From Chiayiivirga sp. (lineage in GTDB: Bacteria; Pseudomonadota; Gammaproteobacteria; Xanthomonadales; Xanthomonadaceae), in assembly GCA_022647565.1 (NCBI GenBank), contig JALCLA010000001.1, positions 1,178,001 through 1,242,000 of the forward strand: DNA of 64,000 nucleotides. Reading direction: 5' to 3'. The notes beneath the pieces are model-generated. The model was not told the origin of the DNA and did not search any database. It saw nothing but the letters and a program-made list of their open reading frames with translations. Shown here piece by piece: positions 41,568 to 50,700 of this stretch; the first letter of the stretch is position 1; each line of letters opens with the position of its first letter. Both the position numbers and the translations under genes were made by a program.

Positions 41568-42935
41568 TCAGTGGCGATTCGATGCCAGCTGCGGCGCGGC
41601 GGGCGAAGGCGCGTAGTCGGGTGCTCTGGGGTAGGGCAGGTTCGGCACCAGGCTCCAGCCGCGCGCCGTGAGCTCGCGCTGGCTGCGCAAGGAGATGCTG
41701 CCCGTGACCAGCAGGGTCCGGCGCGGGCCGGCGATACTCGGGTGGTCGAAGAAACGCTGCATCTGCGGGGTCCAGGCCAGGTAATCGATGGCGAGTGGCA
41801 GCAGCAGTTCTCCATCGCGGTCATGGAACACGAGGGTGGCGCCCAGCGGCCTCAAGCGGCCTCCCGCGGCCTGCGCTCCGAGGTGGTGATGCAGCAGGCG
41901 CAGCGCATTGATCAGGAACCTCGCTTCGGCTTCGGTGGCGGCCATCAGGGCCGTCTCGAGCAAGGCGTCGCAGCCAGCCTCCGGTGCCAGCGCGCGGGTA
42001 GCTTCGACCAGATCAGTCTGCAGCCGGGCGTTGAAGGCCTTGTGCTGAAGGAAGCGGCGCAACAGGGTTTCGTCGGGACACCAGGGCGAGATGCGGGCGC
42101 GATTGCGGGCGCGCAGTTCCGGTCCGTCCAGTTGCCACACGGCGTCGTGGATCTGGCGACTGGTGCCGAGAGCGTCCACCACGCCGGCACCGAGCGCAGC
42201 GATGCCCCACCCCGCGCTCTGGTCGCCGCCCACGGCCACCCACCCAAGCGCTTCCAATCGCGGGTGGATCAGGGGATTGCGGGTGTCCGGGTCGATGCCC
42301 AATCGCTGTGCCCAGACCCGTCGCGCGCGGCCGTGGTCAAGTTCGCTGCGCGTCAGGTTGAGCAGTTCGCGCCGCGGTTTGTCGTGCCACGCGCGATCGG
42401 TATGGGACGTGGTCCGGCCCGCGCTCATCGCACCATCGACGGCGTCGTAGGGGCTGCCATCCTCCTTCAGGCTGCGTGCCGCGCGGTCGCCGAGCTTGGT
42501 GGCGCGCTCGCCGATGCGCCGCAAGCGCCCGTTGAAGTAGCGCGCCACGCCCTGTGGCAGGTCGGCCAGGGTCTGCAGCGGGTTGCGCGCGACCTGCTCC
42601 AGTGCATCGCCATGGGTGCGCAGCGCGTCGGTCATGGCGCGGCCGAACACCGTGCTGGCCCGGGCCTGGTGCAGGGCCTCCACGGCGGGCAGTTCCGCGA
42701 TGCGAATCGCCAGCATCTCCACGCTCTCGGCCTCGATCTCGCCGTACTCGGTTCGCAGCACGAAGCGCGCCTGATAGCCGACCACGCGGGCTTGCGGGGA
42801 CACGCTGTAGCCGGGCCCGTTGAGCAGCGAGGGTGCAACGAGATCAACCGCGGCGAGCACAGGTTCCCGTTCGTGGCTTGCGGCTGCCGCTGCGTTCGAT
42901 CCCAGGCCGGCGGCGAGTGCGCCGGCCAGCACCAT
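41568..42935 (-). CDS. Exported protein of unknown function
   Basis: About 455 aa with a signal peptide (MVLAGALAAGLGSNAAAAA). The mature protein is mostly helical and Arg/Leu-rich: LRRIGERATKLGDRAARSLKED and AEARFLINALRLLHHHLGAQ, then SRQIHDAVWQLDGPELRARNR. No catalytic motif is recognised. The start is uncertain: ATG 42935 sits inside the overlap with the tdh stop region (TAA at 42938), where GTG and TTG codons a few positions upstream are also possible. Probably translated from the tdh mRNA. Confidence 0.65.
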   Translation of the reverse strand: MVLAGALAAGLGSNAAAAASHEREPVLAAVDLVAPSLLNGPGYSVSPQARVVGYQARFVLRTEYGEIEAESVEMLAIRIAELPAVEALHQARASTVFGRAMTDALRTHGDALEQVARNPLQTLADLPQGVARYFNGRLRRIGERATKLGDRAARSLKEDGSPYDAVDGAMSAGRTTSHTDRAWHDKPRRELLNLTRSELDHGRARRVWAQRLGIDPDTRNPLIHPRLEALGWVAVGGDQSAGWGIAALGAGVVDALGTSRQIHDAVWQLDGPELRARNRARISPWCPDETLLRRFLQHKAFNARLQTDLVEATRALAPEAGCDALLETALMAATEAEARFLINALRLLHHHLGAQAAGGRLRPLGATLVFHDRDGELLLPLAIDYLAWTPQMQRFFDHPSIAGPRRTLLVTGSISLRSQRELTARGWSLVPNLPYPRAPDYAPSPAAPQLASNRH

Positions 42936-42937
42936 CC

Positions 42938-43972
42938 TTACGACCAACTGCACACCACCTTGCCGCAGTTGCCCGACTCCATCAGATCGAAGCCACGCTG
43001 GAAGTCGTCGATGTGGATCTGGTGGGTGAGCACCTTCTGCAACGGGAAGCCGGTGAGCACCATCTGCGTCATCTTGTACCAAGTCTCGTACATGCGCCGA
43101 CCGTAGATGCCGTGCAGGGTAAGACCCTTGAAGATCACCTTGTCCCAGTTGATGCCGGCGCCGTTGGGCAAGATGCCGAGCAAGGCCACCTTGCCGCCGT
43201 GGTACATGCAGTCGAGCATGTCGTTGAAGGCGCCCGGGTGGCCGCTCATCTCCAGCGCCACGTCGAAGCCTTCCATGTGCAGGTCCTTCACCACGTCCTT
43301 CAGCGACTGCTTGGCGACGTTCACCACGCGCGTTGCGCCCATGTCGGCCGCCAGCTTGAGCCGATAGTCGTTGACATCCGTGACCACCACGTTGCGCGCA
43401 CCCACATGCTTGCAGATGCCTGCTGCGATGATCCCGATCGGGCCGGCGCCGGTGATCAGCACGTCCTCGCCGATCACGTCGAACTCCAGCGCGCAGTGCG
43501 CCGCGTTGCCGTAGGGATCGAAGAATGCAGCCAGTTCGGAAGGAATCTGGTCGGGAATCGGCCACAGGTTCGAAGCCGGCATCGCGATGTACTCGGCGAA
43601 GGCGCCGGCGCGGTTGACGCCGATGCCGACCGTGTTCGGGCACAGGTGCTGGCGTCCGGCGCGGCAGTTGCGGCAGTGGCCGCAGACGATGTGGCCCTCG
43701 GCGCTGACCCGATCGCCGAGTTTGTAGCCGGTGACGCCGGCGCCGATCTCCACGATGCGGCCGACGAATTCGTGCCCGATCACGAGGCCCGGCTTGATCG
43801 TGCGCTGACTCCACTCGTCCCACTTGTAGATGTGCAGGTCGGTGCCGCAGATGGCGGTCTTTTCCAGCTTGATCAGGACCTGGTTCGGTCCGATCTGGGG
43901 AATCGGCACCTGTTCCATCCAGATGCCCTTGGCGGCTTCGCGCTTGACCAGGGCTTTCATCATCTCGGGCAT
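42938..43972 (-). CDS. tdh: L-threonine 3-dehydrogenase
   Basis: 344 aa zinc-dependent medium-chain dehydrogenase oxidising threonine to 2-amino-3-oxobutyrate for Kbl. Catalytic zinc ligands are in [12 protein letters not shown] and GHEFVG; structural zinc cysteines are in [15 protein letters not shown]; the NAD fold has [13 protein letters not shown]. The [12 protein letters not shown] and [26 protein letters not shown] segments are Tdh-specific. ATG 43972 (MPEMMKALV) or ATG 43963 could be the start. A TATAAT box on the minus strand at 44009-44014 is its probable promoter. Confidence 0.95.
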   Translation of the reverse strand: MPEMMKALVKREAAKGIWMEQVPIPQIGPNQVLIKLEKTAICGTDLHIYKWDEWSQRTIKPGLVIGHEFVGRIVEIGAGVTGYKLGDRVSAEGHIVCGHCRNCRAGRQHLCPNTVGIGVNRAGAFAEYIAMPASNLWPIPDQIPSELAAFFDPYGNAAHCALEFDVIGEDVLITGAGPIGIIAAGICKHVGARNVVVTDVNDYRLKLAADMGATRVVNVAKQSLKDVVKDLHMEGFDVALEMSGHPGAFNDMLDCMYHGGKVALLGILPNGAGINWDKVIFKGLTLHGIYGRRMYETWYKMTQMVLTGFPLQKVLTHQIHIDDFQRGFDLMESGNCGKVVCSWS

Positions 43973-44008
43973 GAGAAATCTCGCAAGGCGTGTCGGGACG
44001 GGGCGCGA

Positions 44009-44016
44009 ATTATACT
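44009..44016. promoter_or_regulatory. Overlapping divergent -10 boxes for tdh and folC
   Basis: The sequence ATTATACT reads TATAAT on the minus strand (towards tdh, 37 bases before its start) and TATACT on the plus strand (towards folC, 54 bases before its start). Both cannot be used at once. -35 elements are not convincing on either side. Confidence 0.45.
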
Positions 44017-44069
44017 GCCGCCCCGAAGCGCACGCCGGCGCGCAAGGCACGGGAATTCACGCAACCGTC

Positions 44070-45344
44070 ATGGGCATGAACCTCGAACAGTGGCTGCAGT
44101 TCCAGCAGCAGGTGCATCCACGCGACATCGCGCTGGGGCTGGAGCGCATCGCCGCAGTGGCGGCGCGTCTGGGTCTGGGGCGACCCGCCCGGCACGTGAT
44201 CAGCGTGGGCGGCACCAACGGCAAGGGTTCGACCGTGGCCTTCATCGAGGCGATCGCGCGTGCGGCCGGGCATCGCGTGGGTGCTTACACCTCGCCGCAC
44301 CTGCTGCGCTACAACGAGCGCGTCCGCATCGATGGGGTGGACGCCACGGATGCGGCGCTCGTCGCGGCGTTCGAACGGATCGAGGCGGCACGCGCGGATA
44401 CGCCCCTGACCTACTTCGAGTTCGGAACGCTCGCGGCGCTGATCCTGTTCGCGGAAGCCAAACTCGATCTGGCCATCCTCGAAGTCGGCCTTGGCGGACG
44501 TCTGGACGCGGTCAACCTTGTCGATGCCGACGTGGCCGTTGTCACCACGGTGGCGCTCGACCACATGGAATGGCTCGGCCGCGACCGCGAAAGCATCGGT
44601 GTGGAGAAAGCCGGCATCTTCCGACGCGGCAAACCGGCGGTGATCGGTGAACTCGCGCCGCCCGCATCCTTGCTGCGCGAGGTCGAACGCATCGGGGCGA
44701 CGCCGATCCGCGCCGGCATCGAATACAAGTTCGGCGACAAGCTGGGCGGCAAGTGGTTCTGGCAGGACGCGACGCGCAAAGTCGATCTGACCCGCCCCAG
44801 ACTGGCGGCGCCGGCGCAGACCGCAAATGCCGCGGCGGCGATGGCCGCACTGCTGGCCTTGCCCGGGGCGTTGTCGATCCAGGACGACGCCATTACCGTC
44901 GGCGTGGCCGTGGCGAATGTGCCGGCCCGCCTGCAACGCATTCCTGGCCCGGTGGAGATCCTGATCGACGTCGCGCACAACCCGCAGGCGGCGCAGCAGT
45001 TGGCGCAATGGATGATGCGCAACCGTGCCGGTGGTGCCACCCAGGCGGTGTTTGCCGCGCTCGCCGACAAGGACGCGCCGCACATGATTGCGCCGCTGCT
45101 GGGTGTGGTGGACCAGTGGCGTCTGGCCGGATCGAGCGAGTTCGGGCCACGCGGGCAAAGCGTCGAGGCACTCTGGCGCCAGGTCGACAACCTGCTGTCG
45201 CGCACCCTCAGCACGCGCCACGACACCGTGCTCGATGCCTTGGCCGCCGCGCGTGCCCAGGCCCGGCCGGGCGATCGCCTGCTGGTGTTCGGCTCGTTCC
45301 ACACGGCGGCCACGGCCTTGCGGGACCTGTCGGCAAGCGCATGA
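44070..45344 (+). CDS. folC: Bifunctional folylpolyglutamate/dihydrofolate synthase
   Basis: 424 aa Mur-ligase-like enzyme that adds glutamate to dihydropteroate and to reduced folates. Visible are the P-loop VGGTNGKGSTVAFIEAI (about 47-63), TSPHLLRYNERVRIDG, LEVGLGGRLDAVN and the C-terminal DVAHNPQAA. ATG 44070 (second ATG 44076) follows a spacer with a -10 box; longer in-frame openings overlap tdh. First gene of folC-dedD-cvpA-purF, the E. coli order without accD. Confidence 0.94.
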   Translation: MGMNLEQWLQFQQQVHPRDIALGLERIAAVAARLGLGRPARHVISVGGTNGKGSTVAFIEAIARAAGHRVGAYTSPHLLRYNERVRIDGVDATDAALVAAFERIEAARADTPLTYFEFGTLAALILFAEAKLDLAILEVGLGGRLDAVNLVDADVAVVTTVALDHMEWLGRDRESIGVEKAGIFRRGKPAVIGELAPPASLLREVERIGATPIRAGIEYKFGDKLGGKWFWQDATRKVDLTRPRLAAPAQTANAAAAMAALLALPGALSIQDDAITVGVAVANVPARLQRIPGPVEILIDVAHNPQAAQQLAQWMMRNRAGGATQAVFAALADKDAPHMIAPLLGVVDQWRLAGSSEFGPRGQSVEALWRQVDNLLSRTLSTRHDTVLDALAAARAQARPGDRLLVFGSFHTAATALRDLSASA

Positions 45345-45498
45345 CCGCATGTCGCGTTCGCGGGATTGACCGCCCGGCGACACCGTGGAATGCCTTGGAT
45401 TCCGTTGACTGAATCGTTCACCCGACCGAACGACCTTCGGCTCCGGCTTCGATTGAGCGAGCGGACGGGCGACGTGCCGCCGGTTCAGTCGCGCCGGC

Positions 45499-45504
45499 TA
45501 TAAT
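45499..45504 (+). promoter_or_regulatory. Consensus -10 box upstream of dedD
   Basis: A perfect TATAAT lies 33 bases before the dedD ATG, in the 192-base spacer after folC. No clear -35 is visible 16-18 bases upstream. It suggests that dedD-cvpA-purF has its own promoter. Confidence 0.5.
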
Positions 45505-45536
45505 TCGCGCGCCCTTCCCCACGGTGGAACTCGCGG

Positions 45537-46508
45537 ATGGATTCCTCTCTGAAGCAGCGACTGGTTGGCGCCGCGGTACTGGTGGCGCTGGCGGTGATCT
45601 TCCTCCCGATGCTGGTGGGAGGGCCGGAGCCGCAGACTGACGCCGTGTCGGTGCCGATCGACATCCCGACGCCGCCCGAGCGCGCATTCGAGACGCGCGA
45701 GCTGCCCCTGACGGCGCCGCTTGCCGGGGCTGCTTCGTCGGTTCCGCCGGCCGACGACCCGAACCGGATCGTGACGGTCGAAGCCCAAAGCACCGCGCCG
45801 GTGGATGTCATGCCGGAAAACGCGGTGGAACCGGCTCCGCTCGCGGCGGCCACGCAAGCCGCGACCGCCGCCGATGCCGCCAAGCCTCCTGCATCCGAGC
45901 CGGCGCCAACGCCAACACCCACTGCACCTTCGGTACCGACTCCCGCCGCCGCAAGCGCGCCACCTGCGGCAACCCCAGCCGTGACTCCGGGGGGGCGCTA
46001 CGTGGTGAATCTAGGCAGCTACGGTACGGCGAGCAACGCCCAGACCTTGATTACCGCCCTCAAGGGGGCGGGTTTGCCGGCCTACTCCGAATCGATTGCC
46101 CTGGATGGCAAGCCGGGCCAGCGCGTGCGCCTCGGGCCATACGCGCAACGTGGCGAGGCCGAGGCGGCACGGCTGGCCGTGGGCAAGCTGCGTGCCGACC
46201 TGACCGCCAGCCTCGTGGCACTGGATGACGCGGCCAGTGCGCAGGCACCGATGGCGGTGCGGACGCCCGTGGCGTCGGGTTTCGCCGTGCAGCTCGGTGC
46301 GCTGGCGAATGAAGTCGATGCCAATGCGCTGCGCGCACGCGCCAAGAATGCCGGTTTCACCGCCTTCGTCGAGCGTGCGACCACCGAAAACGGCGTGTTG
46401 TGGCGGGTGAGGGTGGGGCCGGAGCTGCAACGCACCAACGCCGAGAAGCTCAAGACTGCCGTGGCCGCCAAGCTGGGCATCGATGGTGTGATCGTCTCGC
46501 ACCCGTGA
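45537..46508 (+). CDS. dedD: SPOR-domain cell division protein DedD
   Basis: 323 aa bitopic inner-membrane protein. A short cytoplasmic start is followed by one transmembrane helix (about 8-26), a long Ala/Pro-rich periplasmic linker (about 30-155) and two SPOR-like units: RYVVNLGSYGTASNAQTLITAL (about 157-232) and FAVQLGALANEVDANALRARAKNAG (about 247-323). SPOR domains bind denuded glycan strands at the septum. E. coli DedD has a single SPOR domain, so the doubled arrangement is notable. Position between folC and cvpA supports the name. Confidence 0.85.
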   Translation: MDSSLKQRLVGAAVLVALAVIFLPMLVGGPEPQTDAVSVPIDIPTPPERAFETRELPLTAPLAGAASSVPPADDPNRIVTVEAQSTAPVDVMPENAVEPAPLAAATQAATAADAAKPPASEPAPTPTPTAPSVPTPAAASAPPAATPAVTPGGRYVVNLGSYGTASNAQTLITALKGAGLPAYSESIALDGKPGQRVRLGPYAQRGEAEAARLAVGKLRADLTASLVALDDAASAQAPMAVRTPVASGFAVQLGALANEVDANALRARAKNAGFTAFVERATTENGVLWRVRVGPELQRTNAEKLKTAVAAKLGIDGVIVSHP

Positions 46509-46638
46509 CGAGGGCGAGCTGCAAGCTTCCGGCTGTCGTCCCGCCGCCGGCAGGGTCTTGTGCCATCGAGCGAACGCAGATGCATCGGATCGACGTGTAT
46601 TCCCGCGTGATCCGGGGGCAGCGTCGCATGTTCTCGCG

Positions 46639-47202
46639 ATGAATTGGCTCGATCTCGCCCTGCTCGGTCTGGTCGGGCTTTCGGCCCTGATCGGCTTGTG
46701 GCGTGGCTTCGTGGTCGAGGTGATGTCGCTGGCGGTATGGGTGGCTGCATTCTGGCTGGCCTTTGCCTTCGGTGACGACGCGGCGGGGCTGTTCGAATCC
46801 ACGGTGCAGGCAGCTGGCGCGCGGCTGTTCCTCGGCTACGCGATGCTGTTCATCGCGGCTTTGCTTGTTGGCGGACTGGCGACGTGGCTGATGGGCAAGC
46901 TGGTCAAGAGCACCGGACTCTCCGGTACGGATCGGTTGCTGGGACTCGGGTTCGGGCTGATGCGTGGCGTGGCCCTGGCTTGCGTCGGCGTGCTGCTGTT
47001 CGGGTTCACGCCGCTGCCGCAGGCGGCGCAGTGGCGCGAATCGCAGCTGCTGCCCGGGTTCCAGCGCGGCGCCGAGTGGCTGCGCACCTGGCTGCCGCAG
47101 GCCGTGGCCGAGCACATCCGCTTCCGGATGCCGGAACTGCCGGCAGCGGACGCGACGCAAGCCGCGGTTCAGGCGACAATGGCGCCTTCGGAACAGGAGT
47201 AA
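46639..47202 (+). CDS. cvpA: Colicin V production protein family (CvpA)
   Basis: 187 aa with four hydrophobic helices and the CvpA pattern: MNWLDLALLGLVGLSALIGLWRGFVVEVMSL at the N-terminus and GTDRLLGLGFGLMRGVALACVGV. The molecular role of CvpA in envelope homeostasis is not settled. ATG 46639 was chosen because the family starts MNW/MxxxD; a longer frame from 46558 is unsupported. Followed directly by purF, as in E. coli. Confidence 0.9.
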   Translation: MNWLDLALLGLVGLSALIGLWRGFVVEVMSLAVWVAAFWLAFAFGDDAAGLFESTVQAAGARLFLGYAMLFIAALLVGGLATWLMGKLVKSTGLSGTDRLLGLGFGLMRGVALACVGVLLFGFTPLPQAAQWRESQLLPGFQRGAEWLRTWLPQAVAEHIRFRMPELPAADATQAAVQATMAPSEQE

Positions 47203-47208
47203 GCGTCC

Positions 47209-48681
47209 ATGTGCGGCATCATCGGCATCGTGGGCACGAGTGAAGTGGCGGCCGCCCTCTACGACGGCCTCACCGTGTTGCAGCATCGCGGCCAGGATGC
47301 CGCCGGCATCGCCACCGTGGATGGCGCGCGCATCCGTGTGCACAAGGGCAACGGCCTGGTGAAAGACGTGTTCGACGAGCCGCAGATGCGGCTGCTGAGC
47401 GGGCGCGTCGGCATCGGGCATTGCCGCTATCCGACCGCCGGTTCTGCCGGTGCCGACGAGGCCCAGCCGTTCTACGTGAATTCCCCGTACGGCATCGCGC
47501 TGGCGCACAACGGCAACCTGATCAACACCGATGCCTTGCGGCGCGAGGTGTTCGAACAGGACAAACGCAACGTCAACACCGAGTCCGACTCGGAAGTGCT
47601 GCTGAACGTGCTGGCGCACGAACTGGGCGTGCAGGGCCCGCTCACGCCCGATTCCGTGTTCCGCGCGATCGAAGGCGTGCATCGTCGTTGCCGCGGAGGC
47701 TACGCGATCGTCGCCACCGTGCTGGGCCTGGGGCTGGTCGCCTTCCGCGACCCGCACGGCATCCGGCCGCTGGTGCTGGGCAAGCGCGAAACCGAGGCCG
47801 GAGTCGAGTACGCAGTCGTTTCGGAAAGCGTGGCGCTCGACCTGCTCGGCTTCACCCGGTTGCGTGACGTGTTGCCGGGCGAGGCTGTGGTGGTCACGGC
47901 GCGTGGCGAACTGTTCTCTCAGATCTGCGCGCCGCCGGCGCAGCACGCGCCCTGCATTTTCGAGTACGTGTACTTCGCGCGTCCCGACTCGATGATCGAG
48001 AACGTCTCGGTGCACAAGGCGCGCATGCGCATGGGCGTGAAACTGGGCGAGAAGATCCTGCGACTGCGCCCCGACCACGACATCGACACGGTGATCCCGA
48101 TCCCCGATTCCTCGCGCGACTCGGCGCTGGAAGTGGCCAACACGCTCGGCGTGAAGTACCGCGAAGGCTTCGTCAAGAACCGTTATGTCGGGCGCACCTT
48201 CATCATGCCGGGGCAGAGCGAGCGGGTGAAATCGGTGCGGCGCAAGCTCAATGCCATTCCACTCGAATTCCGCAACCGGGTGGTGCTGCTGGTGGACGAT
48301 TCCATCGTGCGCGGCACGACCTCGCAGCAGATCGTGCAGATGGCCTACGAGGCCGGCGCGAAGAAGGTGTACCTGGCCTCCGCCGCGCCGCCGGTGCGCT
48401 ATCCGAACATTTACGGCATCGACATGCCCTCGGCCACCGAACTCGTGGCTCACGAGCGCAGCGACGAGGACATCCAGAAGCTGCTCGGTTGCGACTGGCT
48501 CATCTACCAGGATCTGGCCGATCTGGAATGGGCGGTGGCCGAAGGCAACGACGCGCTCACCCGGTTCGACACGTCTTGTTTCACCGGCGACTACGTCACC
48601 GGCATCGAACCGGACTATTTCGAGCGCCTGCAACGCACCCGTTCCGACGCCGCCAAGCGCGAGCGGCGGCGCGCGTCCTAG
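47209..48681 (+). CDS. purF: Amidophosphoribosyltransferase
   Basis: Catalyses the committed step of purine synthesis, forming phosphoribosylamine from PRPP and glutamine. The 490-residue protein begins MCGIIGIVG with no propeptide, so Cys2 is the N-terminal nucleophile of the glutaminase domain. [17 protein letters not shown] and the phosphoribosyltransferase motif [18 protein letters not shown] complete the signature. AGGAG precedes ATG 47209 by 10 bases; 6 bases separate it from cvpA. Confidence 0.97.
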   Translation: MCGIIGIVGTSEVAAALYDGLTVLQHRGQDAAGIATVDGARIRVHKGNGLVKDVFDEPQMRLLSGRVGIGHCRYPTAGSAGADEAQPFYVNSPYGIALAHNGNLINTDALRREVFEQDKRNVNTESDSEVLLNVLAHELGVQGPLTPDSVFRAIEGVHRRCRGGYAIVATVLGLGLVAFRDPHGIRPLVLGKRETEAGVEYAVVSESVALDLLGFTRLRDVLPGEAVVVTARGELFSQICAPPAQHAPCIFEYVYFARPDSMIENVSVHKARMRMGVKLGEKILRLRPDHDIDTVIPIPDSSRDSALEVANTLGVKYREGFVKNRYVGRTFIMPGQSERVKSVRRKLNAIPLEFRNRVVLLVDDSIVRGTTSQQIVQMAYEAGAKKVYLASAAPPVRYPNIYGIDMPSATELVAHERSDEDIQKLLGCDWLIYQDLADLEWAVAEGNDALTRFDTSCFTGDYVTGIEPDYFERLQRTRSDAAKRERRRAS

Positions 48682-48691
48682 GCGCGGGCGC

Positions 48692-49519
48692 ATGGACGCG
48701 TCCGGCATGCCCGAGGATGTGCACGCTGCGGCACGGCGCTGCCTGGAAACGCGCGATCCGGCGCTCAAGGCTGCGCTCGCCCAGACGCTGCAGCACGAGA
48801 TCGGCCACGGCCGGCTGCCGGTGTGCGCAAGTCAGGCCGATGGCGAACCCGCGCTGCGAGTCGGTCGGCCCGAGCGACCGGAGTTGGTTGCTCCGCGCGC
48901 GCTGGCCCAGCGTGGGCTGGGCAGCGAAGCCGGCCGAGCCGGTTTCTTGCACGCGATCGCGCACATCGAGTTCAACGCGATCAACCTGGCCTGCGATGCG
49001 GTCTGGCGCTTTCGTGGCCTGCCGCCGCCGTTCTATCGCGATTGGGCGGCCGTCGCGGCGGACGAGGCACGGCATTTCACCTTGCTGCGCGCGCGGCTGA
49101 ACGACCTCGGCCACGACTATGGCGATTTTCCCGCCCACAACGGCTTGTGGGAGATGGCCGAGAAGACCGCGCATTCCTGCCTTGCGCGCATGGCCCTGGT
49201 GCCGCGCGTGCTGGAGGCGCGCGGCCTCGACGTGACTCCGGCGATGATCGGCAAGCTGCGTCACCTTGGCGACGCGCGCAGCGCCGAGATCCTCGAACTG
49301 ATCCTGCGCGAGGAAGTCGCGCACGTCGCCGCCGGGTCGCACTGGTTCCGCTGGTGCTGCGAGCGCGAAGGCGTGGATCCGCGCACCACCTTCGACGCGC
49401 TGCTGCGCGAACACGCGCGCAACGTGCTGCGCCCGCCGTTCAACCTGCCTGCGCGGCGCGCCGCGGGCTTCGATCCGGACGAACTCGACGCGCTGCAGGC
49501 GCTGGCAGGCGCGGCATGA
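48692..49519 (+). CDS. DUF455 ferritin-like protein
   Basis: 275 aa all-helical protein of the DUF455 family, related to ferritin-like di-iron proteins such as MiaE. Candidate iron ligands are the Glu/His of IAHIEFNAINLACDA, VAADEARHFTLL and LILREEVAHVAAGSHWF. This spacing suggests an oxygenase or hydroxylase; the substrate is unknown. ATG 48692 lies 10 bases after purF, so it is likely the last gene of that operon. Its stop overlaps the next ATG. Confidence 0.8.
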   Translation: MDASGMPEDVHAAARRCLETRDPALKAALAQTLQHEIGHGRLPVCASQADGEPALRVGRPERPELVAPRALAQRGLGSEAGRAGFLHAIAHIEFNAINLACDAVWRFRGLPPPFYRDWAAVAADEARHFTLLRARLNDLGHDYGDFPAHNGLWEMAEKTAHSCLARMALVPRVLEARGLDVTPAMIGKLRHLGDARSAEILELILREEVAHVAAGSHWFRWCCEREGVDPRTTFDALLREHARNVLRPPFNLPARRAAGFDPDELDALQALAGAA

Positions 49520-50700
49520 GCTCGTCGTTCGGGCGCATCGGTTTACTGGTTGCATTGCTGCTGGTGGCGGCGGCCTTGCTTCTGTTTGCGTTTGCCTGGC
49601 CCGGTGTCGGCGCGCCGTGGCGCGCCGCTGCGACGCTGGAACTCGAGCCGTCGCAGTTCCTGTCCGGCGGTGGCCCGCAGCCGCGCCGCGGCGAGGCCTT
49701 GCGCATCGAGGTGCCTGCCGGGCTTGGCGTGATCGATACGCGCCAGGCGCTGTCGATCCCCGATGCGGCGGCGTTTCGCTACTTTGCCTTCGACGCCGCG
49801 GTCGATTCGGCGATGCAGTTGTTTCTGGTGTGGCAGGGCAGCGAAGGGCCGGGTCGGGCGCCCTTGCCGCGCACACCCTCGAATGCGGCCACGCTCGACC
49901 TGTCGCGCATCGCGGGGTGGAAGGGGCGGATCGACCAGATCGGAATCCAGGCGGTACCCGCCGACTACCTGCCGGCGGCGGCCCTGCCCGCGGTGACGCT
50001 GGAGTTGCGCGCAGCACGTCTGGAGTCCGTGAACCTGCGCGCGGCATTCGATGAGCTGGCAACGCAATGGCTGGCGTACCGACCCTGGACTGGCCGATCC
50101 AACAACACCGGCGGCAGCGAACTGGCCGGCGGCGTCGGGCCTTCGCTCACCGCGGAGATCGCGTTGCTTCTGCTCGCCAGCCTGCCGTTCTTGCGGCTGG
50201 TGCTCGGTGCCGTGACGTGGCGTGTCGCGGCGCAAGGCGCGGTCTTGCTGGCCGGTGGCCTGCTCGCCTTGTGGCAGGTCGCGCAACTGGGCGCGCGCGC
50301 GCAAGTGGCGCATCGGGCGGAGAGCCTGGTTCAAGCGCATCCGGGAATGGCGCTGTCGGCGCAGCCGTCGCTCGCGTCGGCAACGGATGCCCTGTCGCGG
50401 CAGATCGAGCAGGACGACTGGCAGCCTCGGGTGCTCACGTTCGGAGCGGGGCGGTTCCTCGCCGAATATCCGGCCTGGCTGCTGCGTCGCTTCGACGTGG
50501 CGAGCCTGGCGGCACCCGAACACTTGCCCCCGCAGGCATCCTTGCAGGAATCCTTGCTGGTGTTGGTGGGTGCCGGCGACTGGCGCTACGCGGCAGATCG
50601 TCGTGAACTCACCCTCGGCACACAGACCCGCACTGCGGATCTGTACTTCGATGCGGGCCTGCTGAGAGCCTACTACTTCGATGCCGGGGATGCGCCATGA
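49516..50700 (+). CDS. Membrane protein of unknown function
   Basis: 394 aa. One N-terminal transmembrane helix (about 7-30), a beta-rich periplasmic domain (about 35-210, with TLELEPSQFLSGGGPQPRRGEALRIEVP), two central helices (about 215-262) and a second exported part (VLTFGAGRFLAEYPAWLLRRFD). No family recognised. Its ATG overlaps the DUF455 stop (ATGA) and its own stop overlaps the next gene, so three genes are coupled. A role in envelope or polysaccharide export is possible from context only. Confidence 0.7.
   Translation: MSSSFGRIGLLVALLLVAAALLLFAFAWPGVGAPWRAAATLELEPSQFLSGGGPQPRRGEALRIEVPAGLGVIDTRQALSIPDAAAFRYFAFDAAVDSAMQLFLVWQGSEGPGRAPLPRTPSNAATLDLSRIAGWKGRIDQIGIQAVPADYLPAAALPAVTLELRAARLESVNLRAAFDELATQWLAYRPWTGRSNNTGGSELAGGVGPSLTAEIALLLLASLPFLRLVLGAVTWRVAAQGAVLLAGGLLALWQVAQLGARAQVAHRAESLVQAHPGMALSAQPSLASATDALSRQIEQDDWQPRVLTFGAGRFLAEYPAWLLRRFDVASLAAPEHLPPQASLQESLLVLVGAGDWRYAADRRELTLGTQTRTADLYFDAGLLRAYYFDAGDAP

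Noticed and set aside
46450..48768. Minus-strand open frame of 772 codons across cvpA and purF
   Set aside because: An antisense shadow caused by GC-rich codon bias; purF and cvpA are unambiguous.
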